From Silicimonas sp. (GTDB taxonomy: Bacteria > Pseudomonadota > Alphaproteobacteria > Rhodobacterales > Rhodobacteraceae): a stretch of 64,000 nucleotides of DNA. The first letter of the stretch is position 1. Each line of letters starts with the position of its first letter. A model generated the notes under the pieces. That model was not told the DNA's origin. It did no database searches and saw nothing but the letters and a program-made list of their open reading frames with translations. The position numbers were made by a program, and so were the translations under genes. The stretch covers positions 17,879 to 81,878 of the forward strand of contig JAJEFO010000065.1 of assembly GCA_022820365.1 (NCBI GenBank), in the 5' to 3' direction. Below are positions 8,712 to 17,075 of the stretch, piece after piece.

Positions 8712-10505
8712 CTAAGACGCGTGGTGCACCTCCTGCAAACCATAGACAGGCGTCGGCAAACCTTCCATCCGAGCCTTGAGCTGAAGCGACAGAAACTGCG
8801 AATAATGCCGGGACTGGTGCAGGTTGCCGCCGTGGAACCATAGAGCCTCCTGCTGCGTCGGCTTCCACATGTTCCGCAATTCGCCTTCCCACGGGCCCGG
8901 ATCCTTCGGCGTGTCCGACCCAAGACCCCAGCACTTGCCGACCTTGTCCGCCGTATCCTTGCCGATCAGTTGCTCCACCCATCCGTTCATCGAGGAATAG
9001 CCAGTGGCGAAAACGATCACCTCAGCTGGAAGCTCGGTCCCGTCCTCCAACTTCACGCCGCCAGACGAAACCTCGGTCACCTGACCATGCGCCAGCTTGA
9101 TCTTGCCGTCCGCCACAAGTTCGCTTGCGCCAACATCAATGTAATATCCCGATCCTCGTCGCAGGTATTTCATGAAGAGCCCACTGTCATCCGCACCCCA
9201 GTCCAGTTGGAACCCGGACCGCTCGAGACGGTCATAGAACGTCGCATCCCGCTCTCTCATCCTCTCGTAAAGCGGCGTCTGAATCGTGGGCAGGACCTTG
9301 TAGGGAATCGATGCCAAAATCAGGTCGGCAGCATCATGGTCGATGCCGTTCGCGATGGCACGCTCGGAATACAGATCTGCCAGCCCGATATCCATCAACG
9401 CCTCGGACTTCACGACATTCGTGGATGAACGCTGTATCATCGTAACATCGGCCCCCGCCTCCCAGAGAGCGGCGGAGATATCGTGGGCCGAGTTGTTCGA
9501 ACCGACCACGACGACCTTCTTGGATCGATACTCATCCGGTCCGGGGTGATCCGAGGAATGGTGAAGATCGCCCTTGAAGCCTTCCATTCCTGGCAGGCTG
9601 GGCATATCGGGGACCCCCGCCATGCCGGTCGCAAAAACCAGGTGCTTTGGAGCCAACTCGACCTCGTCACCGTCGCGATCGACAACGACCGTCCACTCTT
9701 GGCTGTCCGCGTCATAGCGTGCCGACTTGCAGGTGGTCCGCGTCCAGTAGTTCAACTCCATGATCTTGGTATAGCTTTCCAGCCAGTCCCCGATCTTGTC
9801 CTTGGGGCTGAACACCGGCCAATCGTCCGGAAACGGCAAATAGGGCAAGTGGTCATACCAGACCGGATCATGCAGGCAGAGCGACTTGTAGCGATTGCGC
9901 CAACTATCGCCGGGGCGCTCGTTCCTTTCGACAATGATCGTGGGCACTTCGAGCCGCCGCAAGCGCGCACCCAAGGCGATGCCGCCCTGTCCGCCGCCGA
10001 TGATGACCACGTACGGTTGCTCGGCATACCCCAACTCCCGCGCCTCGCGCGCGCGCCGCTCCGCCCAGGTCTCGCGATCCTTGAACGCGCCGTGCACAAC
10101 CCCGGGGTCGCGCCGGTCGCCCTTCTTCTCCTCGAACCCTTTCAATTCCTCGGCGGTAGTCAGCAGCGTCCAGCATCCCTCGTCGTTGAGCCGGACATGA
10201 CCACGCCCGCGAAAGGCATCCGTCTCGAAAGTGATCCATGCCTCGGCAATTCCGTCCTGTTCGGTCGGCTCACCGTCGATCTGCCAGTTGGTGGGATGCA
10301 CATCGCCCAGCGTGATCGAGACCATGTCGGAAATTGCGTCCCTGCCCTCCATCGTCTTGATATTCCACGTGAAAGACACGAGGTCGCGCCAGTAGCACTC
10401 CTTCGCGAAAAGCGCCTTCAATGCAGCGGTATCGCCGCCTTCCAGCGCCTTTCCGAAGCGTTCAAGCCACGTCGAAACTCGCCCCATGGGCGATGCAATG
10501 TCCAT
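8712..10505 (-). CDS. Flavin-dependent monooxygenase (FMO/BVMO-like) with N-terminal SnoaL-like domain
   Basis: A 597-residue NAD(P)/FAD oxidoreductase. Residues 1 to about 125 form an NTF2/SnoaL-like domain. The FAD-binding GGGQGG is at 170-175 with ERNERPGDSWRNRY following, a pattern shared with flavin-containing and Baeyer-Villiger monooxygenases, and the NADPH-binding VVVVGSNNSAHDI begins near 331. FATGYSSMNGW near residue 500 is the second ATG motif. Substrate unknown. ATG start at 10505 is preceded by AGGAG. It is divergent from the TPR gene at 10992, with 486 nt between. A fused SnoaL domain is common in this soil/marine subgroup. Confidence 0.88.
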   Translation of the reverse strand: MDIASPMGRVSTWLERFGKALEGGDTAALKALFAKECYWRDLVSFTWNIKTMEGRDAISDMVSITLGDVHPTNWQIDGEPTEQDGIAEAWITFETDAFRGRGHVRLNDEGCWTLLTTAEELKGFEEKKGDRRDPGVVHGAFKDRETWAERRAREARELGYAEQPYVVIIGGGQGGIALGARLRRLEVPTIIVERNERPGDSWRNRYKSLCLHDPVWYDHLPYLPFPDDWPVFSPKDKIGDWLESYTKIMELNYWTRTTCKSARYDADSQEWTVVVDRDGDEVELAPKHLVFATGMAGVPDMPSLPGMEGFKGDLHHSSDHPGPDEYRSKKVVVVGSNNSAHDISAALWEAGADVTMIQRSSTNVVKSEALMDIGLADLYSERAIANGIDHDAADLILASIPYKVLPTIQTPLYERMRERDATFYDRLERSGFQLDWGADDSGLFMKYLRRGSGYYIDVGASELVADGKIKLAHGQVTEVSSGGVKLEDGTELPAEVIVFATGYSSMNGWVEQLIGKDTADKVGKCWGLGSDTPKDPGPWEGELRNMWKPTQQEALWFHGGNLHQSRHYSQFLSLQLKARMEGLPTPVYGLQEVHHAS

Positions 10506-10991
10506 CGATCATACTCCTGCAGTCGGCCATATCTGATCTCGTCAGGGCAACTTGCCCCAAGAATTCAGGTTAGGTGCGAGAGCCGACCAGTGCAAATGGC
10601 ATTTCATCGGAGGAACACCGTTTTCTGGGTCGCCTGTTTCCCGAGGTATCGAGGCGAAATTCCGGAAAAGGCGTGAAAGAGATGAATATCGCAATGGCTG
10701 AAGGCAACGCGGGAGCGCCGTTGGTCGAGGTTACCTTCGACCGTTTTCGAGGCCTGCTCGGCGTTCACGCTCGCGTTCCGGCCCGCATGGTCGCTGAACC
10801 GCTCTCGCAGTCTTTCTGTCCAGAGTGCATCAAACCAAATCGTTGCCTCCATGATCCGCCCTCGCTACTACCAAACGAAACGACGATTGTCGGGCGGGGT
10901 TCGCACCCGCCGGGAAAGCGCGCCTTTCCGCGGCGCACAGAAATTCTGGGCTGGCGCCTAGATTTCCATGTCTTGGAGATGAGGGTTGGAA
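10506..10991. other. Intergenic region between divergent monooxygenase and TPR genes
   Basis: Nearly 490 bases between two divergent starts. Short open frames are present on both strands (for example 10604-10852 on the minus strand), but none is recognisable. It presumably holds both promoters; no palindrome or strong -35/-10 could be assigned with confidence. Confidence 0.4.
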
Positions 10992-12644
10992 ATGCACCAC
11001 TACGATCTCGGCACCTATTCGCGGAAAGTAACCACCGCCAATTCCGAGGCCCAGACCTGGTTTGACAGAGGCCTGGTCTGGTGCTTCGGATACAATCACG
11101 AAGAGTCGGTTGAGTGCTTCAAGAAGGCCATCGAGGCGGATCCAGATTGTGCGTTGGCCTACTGGGGCGCCGCGTACTCTTCCGGCTGCAACTACAACAA
11201 GCCTTGGGAAGCGTTCGACGACGAAGACGCAAAGCGATCGCTTGGGCAGGCATTTGAACATTCAAAGCTCGCGTTGGACAGGATCGAGTGCGCCAGCAAG
11301 CCCGAAGCGGCTCTGATACGCGCGCTGCAGTACCGTTACCAATCGCGCGATGTTCCTTCGAACGAGGTCTTTCGCGCATGGAACGATGAGTACACGGATG
11401 CAATGCGCGAAGTTCATCTTGAGTTTCCCGAAGACCTGGACGTTGTGACTCTGTTCAGCGAGGCCATCATGAACAGGACGCCATGGGCTCTTTGGGATCT
11501 TGAATCCGGAAACGTCGCGGAAGACGCGCTGACCGCCGAGGCGGTCGCGGTGCTCGAGCGCGCGTTGCAGCGAAACGCGGCCTACGAGCATCCTGGCCTG
11601 CTCCACATGTATATCCACCTGATGGAGATGTCGCCACATCCGGAGCGTGCGCTGAGAGCTGGCGATGCGCTGCGAGCCCTGGTGCCTGACGCCGGGCACC
11701 TCTGCCACATGCCGACCCATATTGACGTATTGTGCGGCCACTACGAGCGCGTGGTCTCGTCAAATCACTCGGCAGTTCTGGCTGACCGGAAGTACCTCGA
11801 ACAGCGAGGCCCGTTAAACTTCTACTCGCTCTATCGGTGTCACAACTACCATTTCAAGATCTACGGCGCGATGTGGCTTGGTCAGTACCAGACCGCGATC
11901 GAGACCGCGGAAGAAATGATCTCGACGCTTCCCGAGGAACTGCTGCTTCAAGAGTCGCCACCGATGGCAGACTGGCTGGAGGGATTCCTGTCGATGAAGC
12001 AGCACGTCTACATTCGATTTGGGAAATGGCAGGAAATCATCGATCAGGACCTGCCAGAAAACCAGGACCTGTTCTGCATGACAACCGCCAGCATGCTCTA
12101 CGCAAAGGCGGTGGCCTGCGCAGCGACCGAGAGAGTGTCCGAGGCTGAAAGGCACGCGGAAATGTTCGAGGAAGCTGCCGCGAATGTTCCCGAAAGCCGG
12201 ATGATATTCAACAACACCTGTCGTGACATCTTGAAGATTGCGCATGAGATGATGAAGGGCGAGATCGAGTATCGGAAACAAAACCACGATGCGGCATTCG
12301 CCCACCTCGAACGCTCGGTGGTACTTGATGACACGCTGCCCTACGACGAGCCGTGGGGATGGATGCAGCCGACCCGTCATGCGTTCGGCGCGCTTCTGCT
12401 GGAACAGGGACATGTGGGCAGAGCGGCATCCGTCTATCGCGCGGATCTTGGTCTCGATTCAACGCTTCCGCGGGCCGTCCACCATCCGGACAATGTCTGG
12501 AGTTTGCGGGGATACCATGAGTGCTTGACCCGACTGGACCAAAATGGAGAAGCAAGCCTCGTCAGGCAGCGTCTCGATCTTGCGCTGGCGCGAGCAGACG
12601 TGGCGATCAAGTCCTCCTGCTTCTGCAAACAGGGCAGCGCCTGA
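10992..12644 (+). CDS. His-rich tetratricopeptide-repeat protein, copy 1
   Basis: A 550-residue helical-repeat protein. TPR-like pairs are seen near the N-terminus (WFDRGLVWCFGYNHEESVECF, then AIEADPDCALAYWG) and C-terminus. Unusual for a scaffold are strictly placed His motifs: HPGLLHMYIHLMEMS, GHLCHMPTHID, YRCHNYHF and, at the very end, SSCFCKQ (CxC). All recur in the paralogue at 20714-22399, which suggests metal binding or catalysis rather than simple protein docking. No signal peptide or membrane segment. ATG 10992 is used (a TTG two codons earlier is less likely); GAGGG lies upstream. Function unknown; the monooxygenase is divergent from it. Confidence 0.85.
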   Translation: MHHYDLGTYSRKVTTANSEAQTWFDRGLVWCFGYNHEESVECFKKAIEADPDCALAYWGAAYSSGCNYNKPWEAFDDEDAKRSLGQAFEHSKLALDRIECASKPEAALIRALQYRYQSRDVPSNEVFRAWNDEYTDAMREVHLEFPEDLDVVTLFSEAIMNRTPWALWDLESGNVAEDALTAEAVAVLERALQRNAAYEHPGLLHMYIHLMEMSPHPERALRAGDALRALVPDAGHLCHMPTHIDVLCGHYERVVSSNHSAVLADRKYLEQRGPLNFYSLYRCHNYHFKIYGAMWLGQYQTAIETAEEMISTLPEELLLQESPPMADWLEGFLSMKQHVYIRFGKWQEIIDQDLPENQDLFCMTTASMLYAKAVACAATERVSEAERHAEMFEEAAANVPESRMIFNNTCRDILKIAHEMMKGEIEYRKQNHDAAFAHLERSVVLDDTLPYDEPWGWMQPTRHAFGALLLEQGHVGRAASVYRADLGLDSTLPRAVHHPDNVWSLRGYHECLTRLDQNGEASLVRQRLDLALARADVAIKSSCFCKQGSA

Positions 12645-12734
12645 GGCGGCGCAGGCGACCGAGGTCAAAATGCTCCGCTCACTTGGCATCGCAGATACTG
12701 GGGACCAATGAAATTTCTGAATGCGGAAACGCGT

Positions 12735-13176
12735 TCAATTTTCACCCACTTTTGGGCCATGTGACTTCCGCAATCTGGGACCGGCGATCCGGGGCAGTGT
12801 CAGGCGCCGGAGACATGAGCGGTTCACCGGCAACGCGTGGGACTTCCATATTCGTTCATGCCTGCGAAAGACCGTCTGGGCGAAAGCCTCGCAGACCGTG
12901 TCCTCCGGCAGTGCCGGTACGGGGCTGTCCTGCCTGATTGCCGCCAGAATCGCGGTTGCGCGGGTGCGGACTACGCTCACGCTGATGTCATCCGTGTCGC
13001 CGACAATTCTCCAGACGCGCTTGCCGTCATGCTGACAAAGTCTGAAGAAACGCTTGCCGCCCGAAGGCAGCACGCGGACGCCAAAGCCTTTCAACTTCCC
13101 GTCGAGGATGTCATGCGCGGACCTCTGGGGGCCCGAGCGCCCGGATTCGGCCCTCGGCAAGGGTGATGGATGCCAT
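12735..13176 (-). pseudogene. Tyrosine integrase remnant (P4-type N-terminal arm-binding region)
   Basis: Reading leftwards from ATG 13176 (GGGAG upstream) one sees MASITLAEGRIRALGPPE, then a frameshift near 13115-13135, then DGKLKGFGVRVLPSGGKRFF and a SAM-like core-binding segment TVFRRHERIWKSHALPVNRSCLRR. These match the start of P4-like phage or island integrases. The catalytic Arg-His-Arg-Tyr domain is missing altogether; coding similarity fades near 12790. It is therefore a dead remnant of an integrated element, next to the TPR/monooxygenase patch. Confidence 0.75.
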
Positions 13177-13385
13177 CAGTCTGCACTCCCGTTTTCTGCA
13201 GAGGGGAACAGAGTCCACCATGGTCCTGCCCGAAACAGCAAATTTGACAGGAAAAAACGACGTGATATCAAGGGTCTGAATTTCCACCAGCACCGAAGGT
13301 TCAGCCATCGGTGTAACTGCTTGCATGGAAGCGGGCGGTCTATTGAAAGCCGAGCCTGCTAATTTCCGAAACGGAAAGGAATTCC

Positions 13386-14036
13386 ATGGAACACGCCCGC
13401 GCTCTGCCAGGCCACTTCGTCGAACGGTATAACGGCTGGAAATCCTCGAATTTTGCAGAGGACCGGGCTCGGTATGAGCATCTTGCGGACAAGGGCCAGC
13501 ACCCGCTGGCGATGGTGATTTCATGCTGCGACAGCCGGGTCCAGGTCGCTTCGATTTTCGACGCTCGCCCCGGCGAACTCTTCATGCATCGCAACATTGC
13601 CAACCTCGTTCCGCCCTGCACGTCCGACGGGAACATGCACGGCACGTCGGCGGCCGTCGAATATGCAGTGACGGCACTCAAGGTCGAGCACCTGATCGTG
13701 GTGGGGCACTCAAGTTGCGGCGGAGTCGCAGGCTGCCATGCAATGTGCTCCGGCCAGGCCCCCGAACTTGAGGACAAGTCGAGCTTCGTCGGGCGCTGGG
13801 TCGAAATCCTTCGCCCAGGCTACGAACGTGTCGCGGCCCGAAAGGACGAAACCGACCCGATCCGGGCGCTTGAACACGAAGCCGTCGTGGTTTCGCTCGA
13901 GAACCTGATGACCTATCCGTTTGTCAAGGAGGCGGTTGCTGCACGCGCACTGTCGCTCCATGGCCTCTGGGTGAACATCCGGAGCGGCGACCTCCTTCAG
14001 TACACTCCGGAAACCGGTGGATTCGAGCCAGTCTGA
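13386..14036 (+). CDS. Beta-class carbonic anhydrase
   Basis: A 216-residue zinc enzyme interconverting CO2 and bicarbonate. The beta-class ligands are all visible: Cys48 in CCDSRV, His108 and Cys111 in GHSSCGG, with the Asp49-Arg51 dyad next to the first ligand. Normal length, no signal peptide, so cytoplasmic. ATG 13386 follows GGAAAGGAATTCC, a usable ribosome binding site. Convergent with asd, 135 nt away. Likely supplies bicarbonate for carboxylation reactions. Confidence 0.95.
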   Translation: MEHARALPGHFVERYNGWKSSNFAEDRARYEHLADKGQHPLAMVISCCDSRVQVASIFDARPGELFMHRNIANLVPPCTSDGNMHGTSAAVEYAVTALKVEHLIVVGHSSCGGVAGCHAMCSGQAPELEDKSSFVGRWVEILRPGYERVAARKDETDPIRALEHEAVVVSLENLMTYPFVKEAVAARALSLHGLWVNIRSGDLLQYTPETGGFEPV

Positions 14037-14171
14037 CCCCCAGCCTTGCACCGCGAGCCGGGCTCGGACGATGACGTCCGGGCCCTGCATAAATGGCCTT
14101 GGATGGACAACCTTCCTCGCCGTTTCGGCACAGCCGCCAGACGGCTTGCATTGGCTAAGTGCAAGGTCCGT

Positions 14172-15209
14172 TCACGCGGCCGCTTCGTCAGCCTTTTGCA
14201 GCACCCGGTTTCCGAGGAGTTCGGCGATCTGAACCGCGTTCAACGCCGCGCCCTTCCTCAGGTTGTCCGAAACGCACCAGAAGTTCAGGCCATTCTCCAC
14301 CGTCGAGTCCTGGCGGATCCTGCTGATGAACGTGGCAAAGTCTCCAACGCACTCCACCGGCGTCGCGTAGCCCCCGTCCTCGCGCTTGTCGACGACGATG
14401 ACGCCGGGACTTTCGCGCAGGATTGCTCGCGCCTCGTCTTCGCCCAGGAACTCTTCGGTCTCCACATTGACCGCCTCGGAATGGCCCACGAAGACCGGAA
14501 CCCGCACGCAGGTCGCCGTCAACTTGATCGAGGGATCGATGATCTTCTTTGTCTCGGCAACCATCTTCCACTCTTCCTTGGTCGAACCGTCTTCCATGAA
14601 GACATCGATATGCGGAATCACGTTGAACGCGATCTGCTTCTGGAAATTCTTCACCTCGATTTCGGACACCGGATTGTAGATCGCCTTGGTCTGATCCCAC
14701 AGCTCATCCATTCCTTCCTTTCCGGCCCCGGACACGGACTGGTAGGTCGAAACGACGACTCGCTTGATCTTTGCCCGGTCATGCAACGGCTTCAGCGCGA
14801 CCACCATTTGTGCGGTTGAGCAGTTGGGATTGGCGATGATGTTCCGGTTCCTGCAGTCCGTGATCGCGTCCGGGTTCACTTCCGGAACGATCAGGGGAAT
14901 GTTCGGGTCGTAGCGATAGAGGGACGAGTTGTCGATCACGACGCAACCCGCCTGGACCGCCCTGGGAGCATACTCTTTCGTCGGGCCTGATCCGATTGCA
15001 AAAAGCGCCATGTCGAACCCGCTGAAGTCGAAGGCATCCAGATCCTTCGTCTTGAGGGTCCGGTCGCCGTAGCTCACTTCGGTGCCGAGCGACCTGCGGC
15101 TCGCAAGAGCCACGACCTCATCGGCAGGGAACTGGCGCTCCGCCAGGATGTTGAGCATTTCACGGCCCACGTTGCCCGTGGCGCCGACGACTGCGACGCG
15201 ATAACCCAC
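14172..15209 (-). CDS. asd: Aspartate-semialdehyde dehydrogenase
   Basis: A 345-residue enzyme reducing aspartyl phosphate to aspartate semialdehyde, the branch point to lysine, diaminopimelate, threonine and methionine. The NADP motif GATGNVG lies at the N-terminus, the active-site Cys in NPNCSTAQM, and a His in GHSEAVNVE. I choose the GTG at 15209, because AGGAGG sits five nucleotides upstream and homologues begin with GYRVAVVGATG. The frame remains open to 15440, but that extension is not homologous and would run into the divergent rppH promoter. Functionally linked to dapD and dapE in this window. Confidence 0.94.
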   Translation of the reverse strand: MGYRVAVVGATGNVGREMLNILAERQFPADEVVALASRRSLGTEVSYGDRTLKTKDLDAFDFSGFDMALFAIGSGPTKEYAPRAVQAGCVVIDNSSLYRYDPNIPLIVPEVNPDAITDCRNRNIIANPNCSTAQMVVALKPLHDRAKIKRVVVSTYQSVSGAGKEGMDELWDQTKAIYNPVSEIEVKNFQKQIAFNVIPHIDVFMEDGSTKEEWKMVAETKKIIDPSIKLTATCVRVPVFVGHSEAVNVETEEFLGEDEARAILRESPGVIVVDKREDGGYATPVECVGDFATFISRIRQDSTVENGLNFWCVSDNLRKGAALNAVQIAELLGNRVLQKADEAAA

Positions 15210-15432
15210 CTTGGCCTCCTGCTTGGCTGGGACGGTGTCCAATATCGCCTGATCGCGCCAGAGAAAAGGGGCGAATCGTTCCATGCCGTGCCCGTAAATG
15301 CATTGAAGCCAGCCATCGAACTGCAGCCGATCCGAAATTCCGACGGCGTGTTTACGCCGTTTCCGGTCTGCGGCAGAATACGACGTCGGTTGCCCATTGA
15401 CCTCTTGCCCCTTTCGAATCACGTCCTTGCCC

Positions 15433-15912
15433 ATGAGCAAAAATCTTCCCTACCGGCCCTGCGCAGGCGTGGCGCTGGCGAACGTCCAAGGCCTCGTCTT
15501 CACCGGCGAGCGCGTCGACACGCCTGGCGCCTGGCAGATGCCTCAGGGCGGCGTGGACAGTGGCGAGACGCCTCGAACAGCGGCGTTTCGCGAACTCGAG
15601 GAAGAGACTGGCGTATCGCCAACCCTGGTCACCCTTGAGCGCGAGCATCCGGACTGGATTCACTACGACCTCCCTGAACACCTTGTCGGCAAGCTCTGGA
15701 ACGGACGCTATCGGGGTCAGAAGCAACGATGGTTTCTGATGCGGTTCCATGGCGCTGACAGCGACATCGACCTGGACCAAAGGCACCGCGAATTTTCACG
15801 TTGGCGCTGGTCCACTCCGGACGAAGTGATCGGAAACATCGTTCCTTTCAAGCGAGACGTCTACAAGCAGGTCATCGCGGCATTCCGCCCGTACCTGTCT
15901 GTCTCTCCGTAG
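15433..15912 (+). CDS. rppH: RNA pyrophosphohydrolase (Nudix)
   Basis: A 159-residue Nudix hydrolase that removes pyrophosphate from the 5' end of mRNA or from dinucleoside polyphosphates. The Nudix box is complete (starting GGVDSGE, with RELEEETG supplying the metal-binding glutamates) near residues 42-64. The RppH-type pattern WQMPQGG precedes it and KRDVYKQV lies near the C-terminus. ATG 15433 gives the usual N-terminus; upstream in-frame codons back to a TTG at 15397 are unlikely to be used. Divergent from asd. Confidence 0.92.
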   Translation: MSKNLPYRPCAGVALANVQGLVFTGERVDTPGAWQMPQGGVDSGETPRTAAFRELEEETGVSPTLVTLEREHPDWIHYDLPEHLVGKLWNGRYRGQKQRWFLMRFHGADSDIDLDQRHREFSRWRWSTPDEVIGNIVPFKRDVYKQVIAAFRPYLSVSP

Positions 15913-16044
15913 GCACCTGGCGTTCCGGCCCGACGCACGATGCCGCCGGGATTCCGAGTACGGTGCGAGCCGTGACGGCCGCGTCCTTCGTGCCGAACGG
16001 GAATCGCGCTTTCCCTCCATGACCCTCGACGCTAAACCCGCCGC

Positions 16045-16941
16045 ATGCCGAAGAGGAAAGTTGACACGAGAGCGATCGGGCTGGATGCTGGGGCCGGCTT
16101 CATCCGGTGGCTGACAGGCGCCGAGAACCTGCACTACGGCATTTGGACTGGTCTGGAACCCGTCGCGGGAAACACTGGCAAGGCTCAGGAAGAATATACC
16201 AGGAGGCTCCTCGGCTACCTGCCCGAAGGTCGGCTCTCGATTCTCGACATCGGCGGCGGTGCTGGAGAGACCGCCAGAAAGCTCACTGATCTCGGCCACG
16301 AGGTGGACATCGTCGTGCCGTCCCGCCTGCTTGCAGAACGCTGCCGCGCCAACGCGCCCAATGCGCGCGTCCATGAAACGACCTTCGAGGCATTTGACAG
16401 CGACACCGCGTTCGATCTTTGCCTGTTTTCGGAGAGCTTCCAGTACATCCCGCTCCGAGTCGCACTGGACAGGGCGCTGCAACTGGCCGCTCCGGGCGGA
16501 CATGTGCTGATCGCCGACTGCTTTCGGTCCGAGGATTTCGAGCCCGGCGGCGAAACTCGGGTCGTTGGCGGCGGACATCCGGTCGCGGAATTCCGGGCAG
16601 CTCTCGAGACTTGCGACGGAGACGTGCTTCGCCAGGAGGACATCACCGAAGCGGTCGCTCCCTCGATCGACATCGAGCAAGGGCTGTTTCACGTCCTTGG
16701 CGATGCGGTCACGCGCGTTGATGCCGAGCTTTCCGCGAAGCGGCCAGTGATGCGCTGGCTGCTGGCGGGCACAGCCAGACTCGCATTCGGGCGCCGCCGC
16801 CTTTACCGGATGGACAGGCGGCTTCGCGGCAATGAGCGCAACAGCACGGCCTTTGTCCGGAACAACCGCTACCTCGTTACGCTGATCCAGAAAAAGCAAG
16901 GGCTTGCGGTGCGCCGGGAGACGAACGCCGCCGCCGTTTGA
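16045..16941 (+). CDS. Class I SAM-dependent methyltransferase
   Basis: A 298-residue protein with the SAM motif LDIGGGAG near residues 67-74, the post-I acidic segment at the end of the second strand and APGGHVLIADC as motif III. The N-terminal HYGIWTGLEP resembles tocopherol/phospholipid-type methyltransferases that act on lipid or quinone-like substrates, but the substrate is not clear. The C-terminal 60 residues are very basic (FGRRRLYRMDRRLRGNER). It abuts dnaE2 with no evident link. GC-rich and without signal peptide. Confidence 0.8.
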   Translation: MPKRKVDTRAIGLDAGAGFIRWLTGAENLHYGIWTGLEPVAGNTGKAQEEYTRRLLGYLPEGRLSILDIGGGAGETARKLTDLGHEVDIVVPSRLLAERCRANAPNARVHETTFEAFDSDTAFDLCLFSESFQYIPLRVALDRALQLAAPGGHVLIADCFRSEDFEPGGETRVVGGGHPVAEFRAALETCDGDVLRQEDITEAVAPSIDIEQGLFHVLGDAVTRVDAELSAKRPVMRWLLAGTARLAFGRRRLYRMDRRLRGNERNSTAFVRNNRYLVTLIQKKQGLAVRRETNAAAV

Positions 16942-17002
16942 ATTCGGTTGTCCGACCATGCCTCGCGAATATGAGGAAACAAGAAAAGAAAGCTGGCAAA
17001 AG

Positions 17003-17017
17003 GAACAAAAAGGGAAT
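17003..17017. promoter_or_regulatory. LexA-like SOS box upstream of dnaE2 (one mismatch)
   Basis: GAAC-N7-GAAT in a purine-rich stretch, one base away from the alphaproteobacterial LexA direct repeat GAAC-N7-GAAC. It ends 58 nt before the GTG start chosen for dnaE2, a gene normally SOS-induced. Assignment rests on pattern and position only. Confidence 0.45.
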
Positions 17018-17075
17018 ATCTTGCTTCGCGCCGCAGGATCCGAACGCAACCCAGATCGCATCAGGATATTGCCCC

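Noticed and set aside
10604..10852. An 82-codon minus-strand gene between the monooxygenase and TPR copy 1
   Set aside because: No ribosome binding site and no recognisable motif; kept only as part of the intergenic note.
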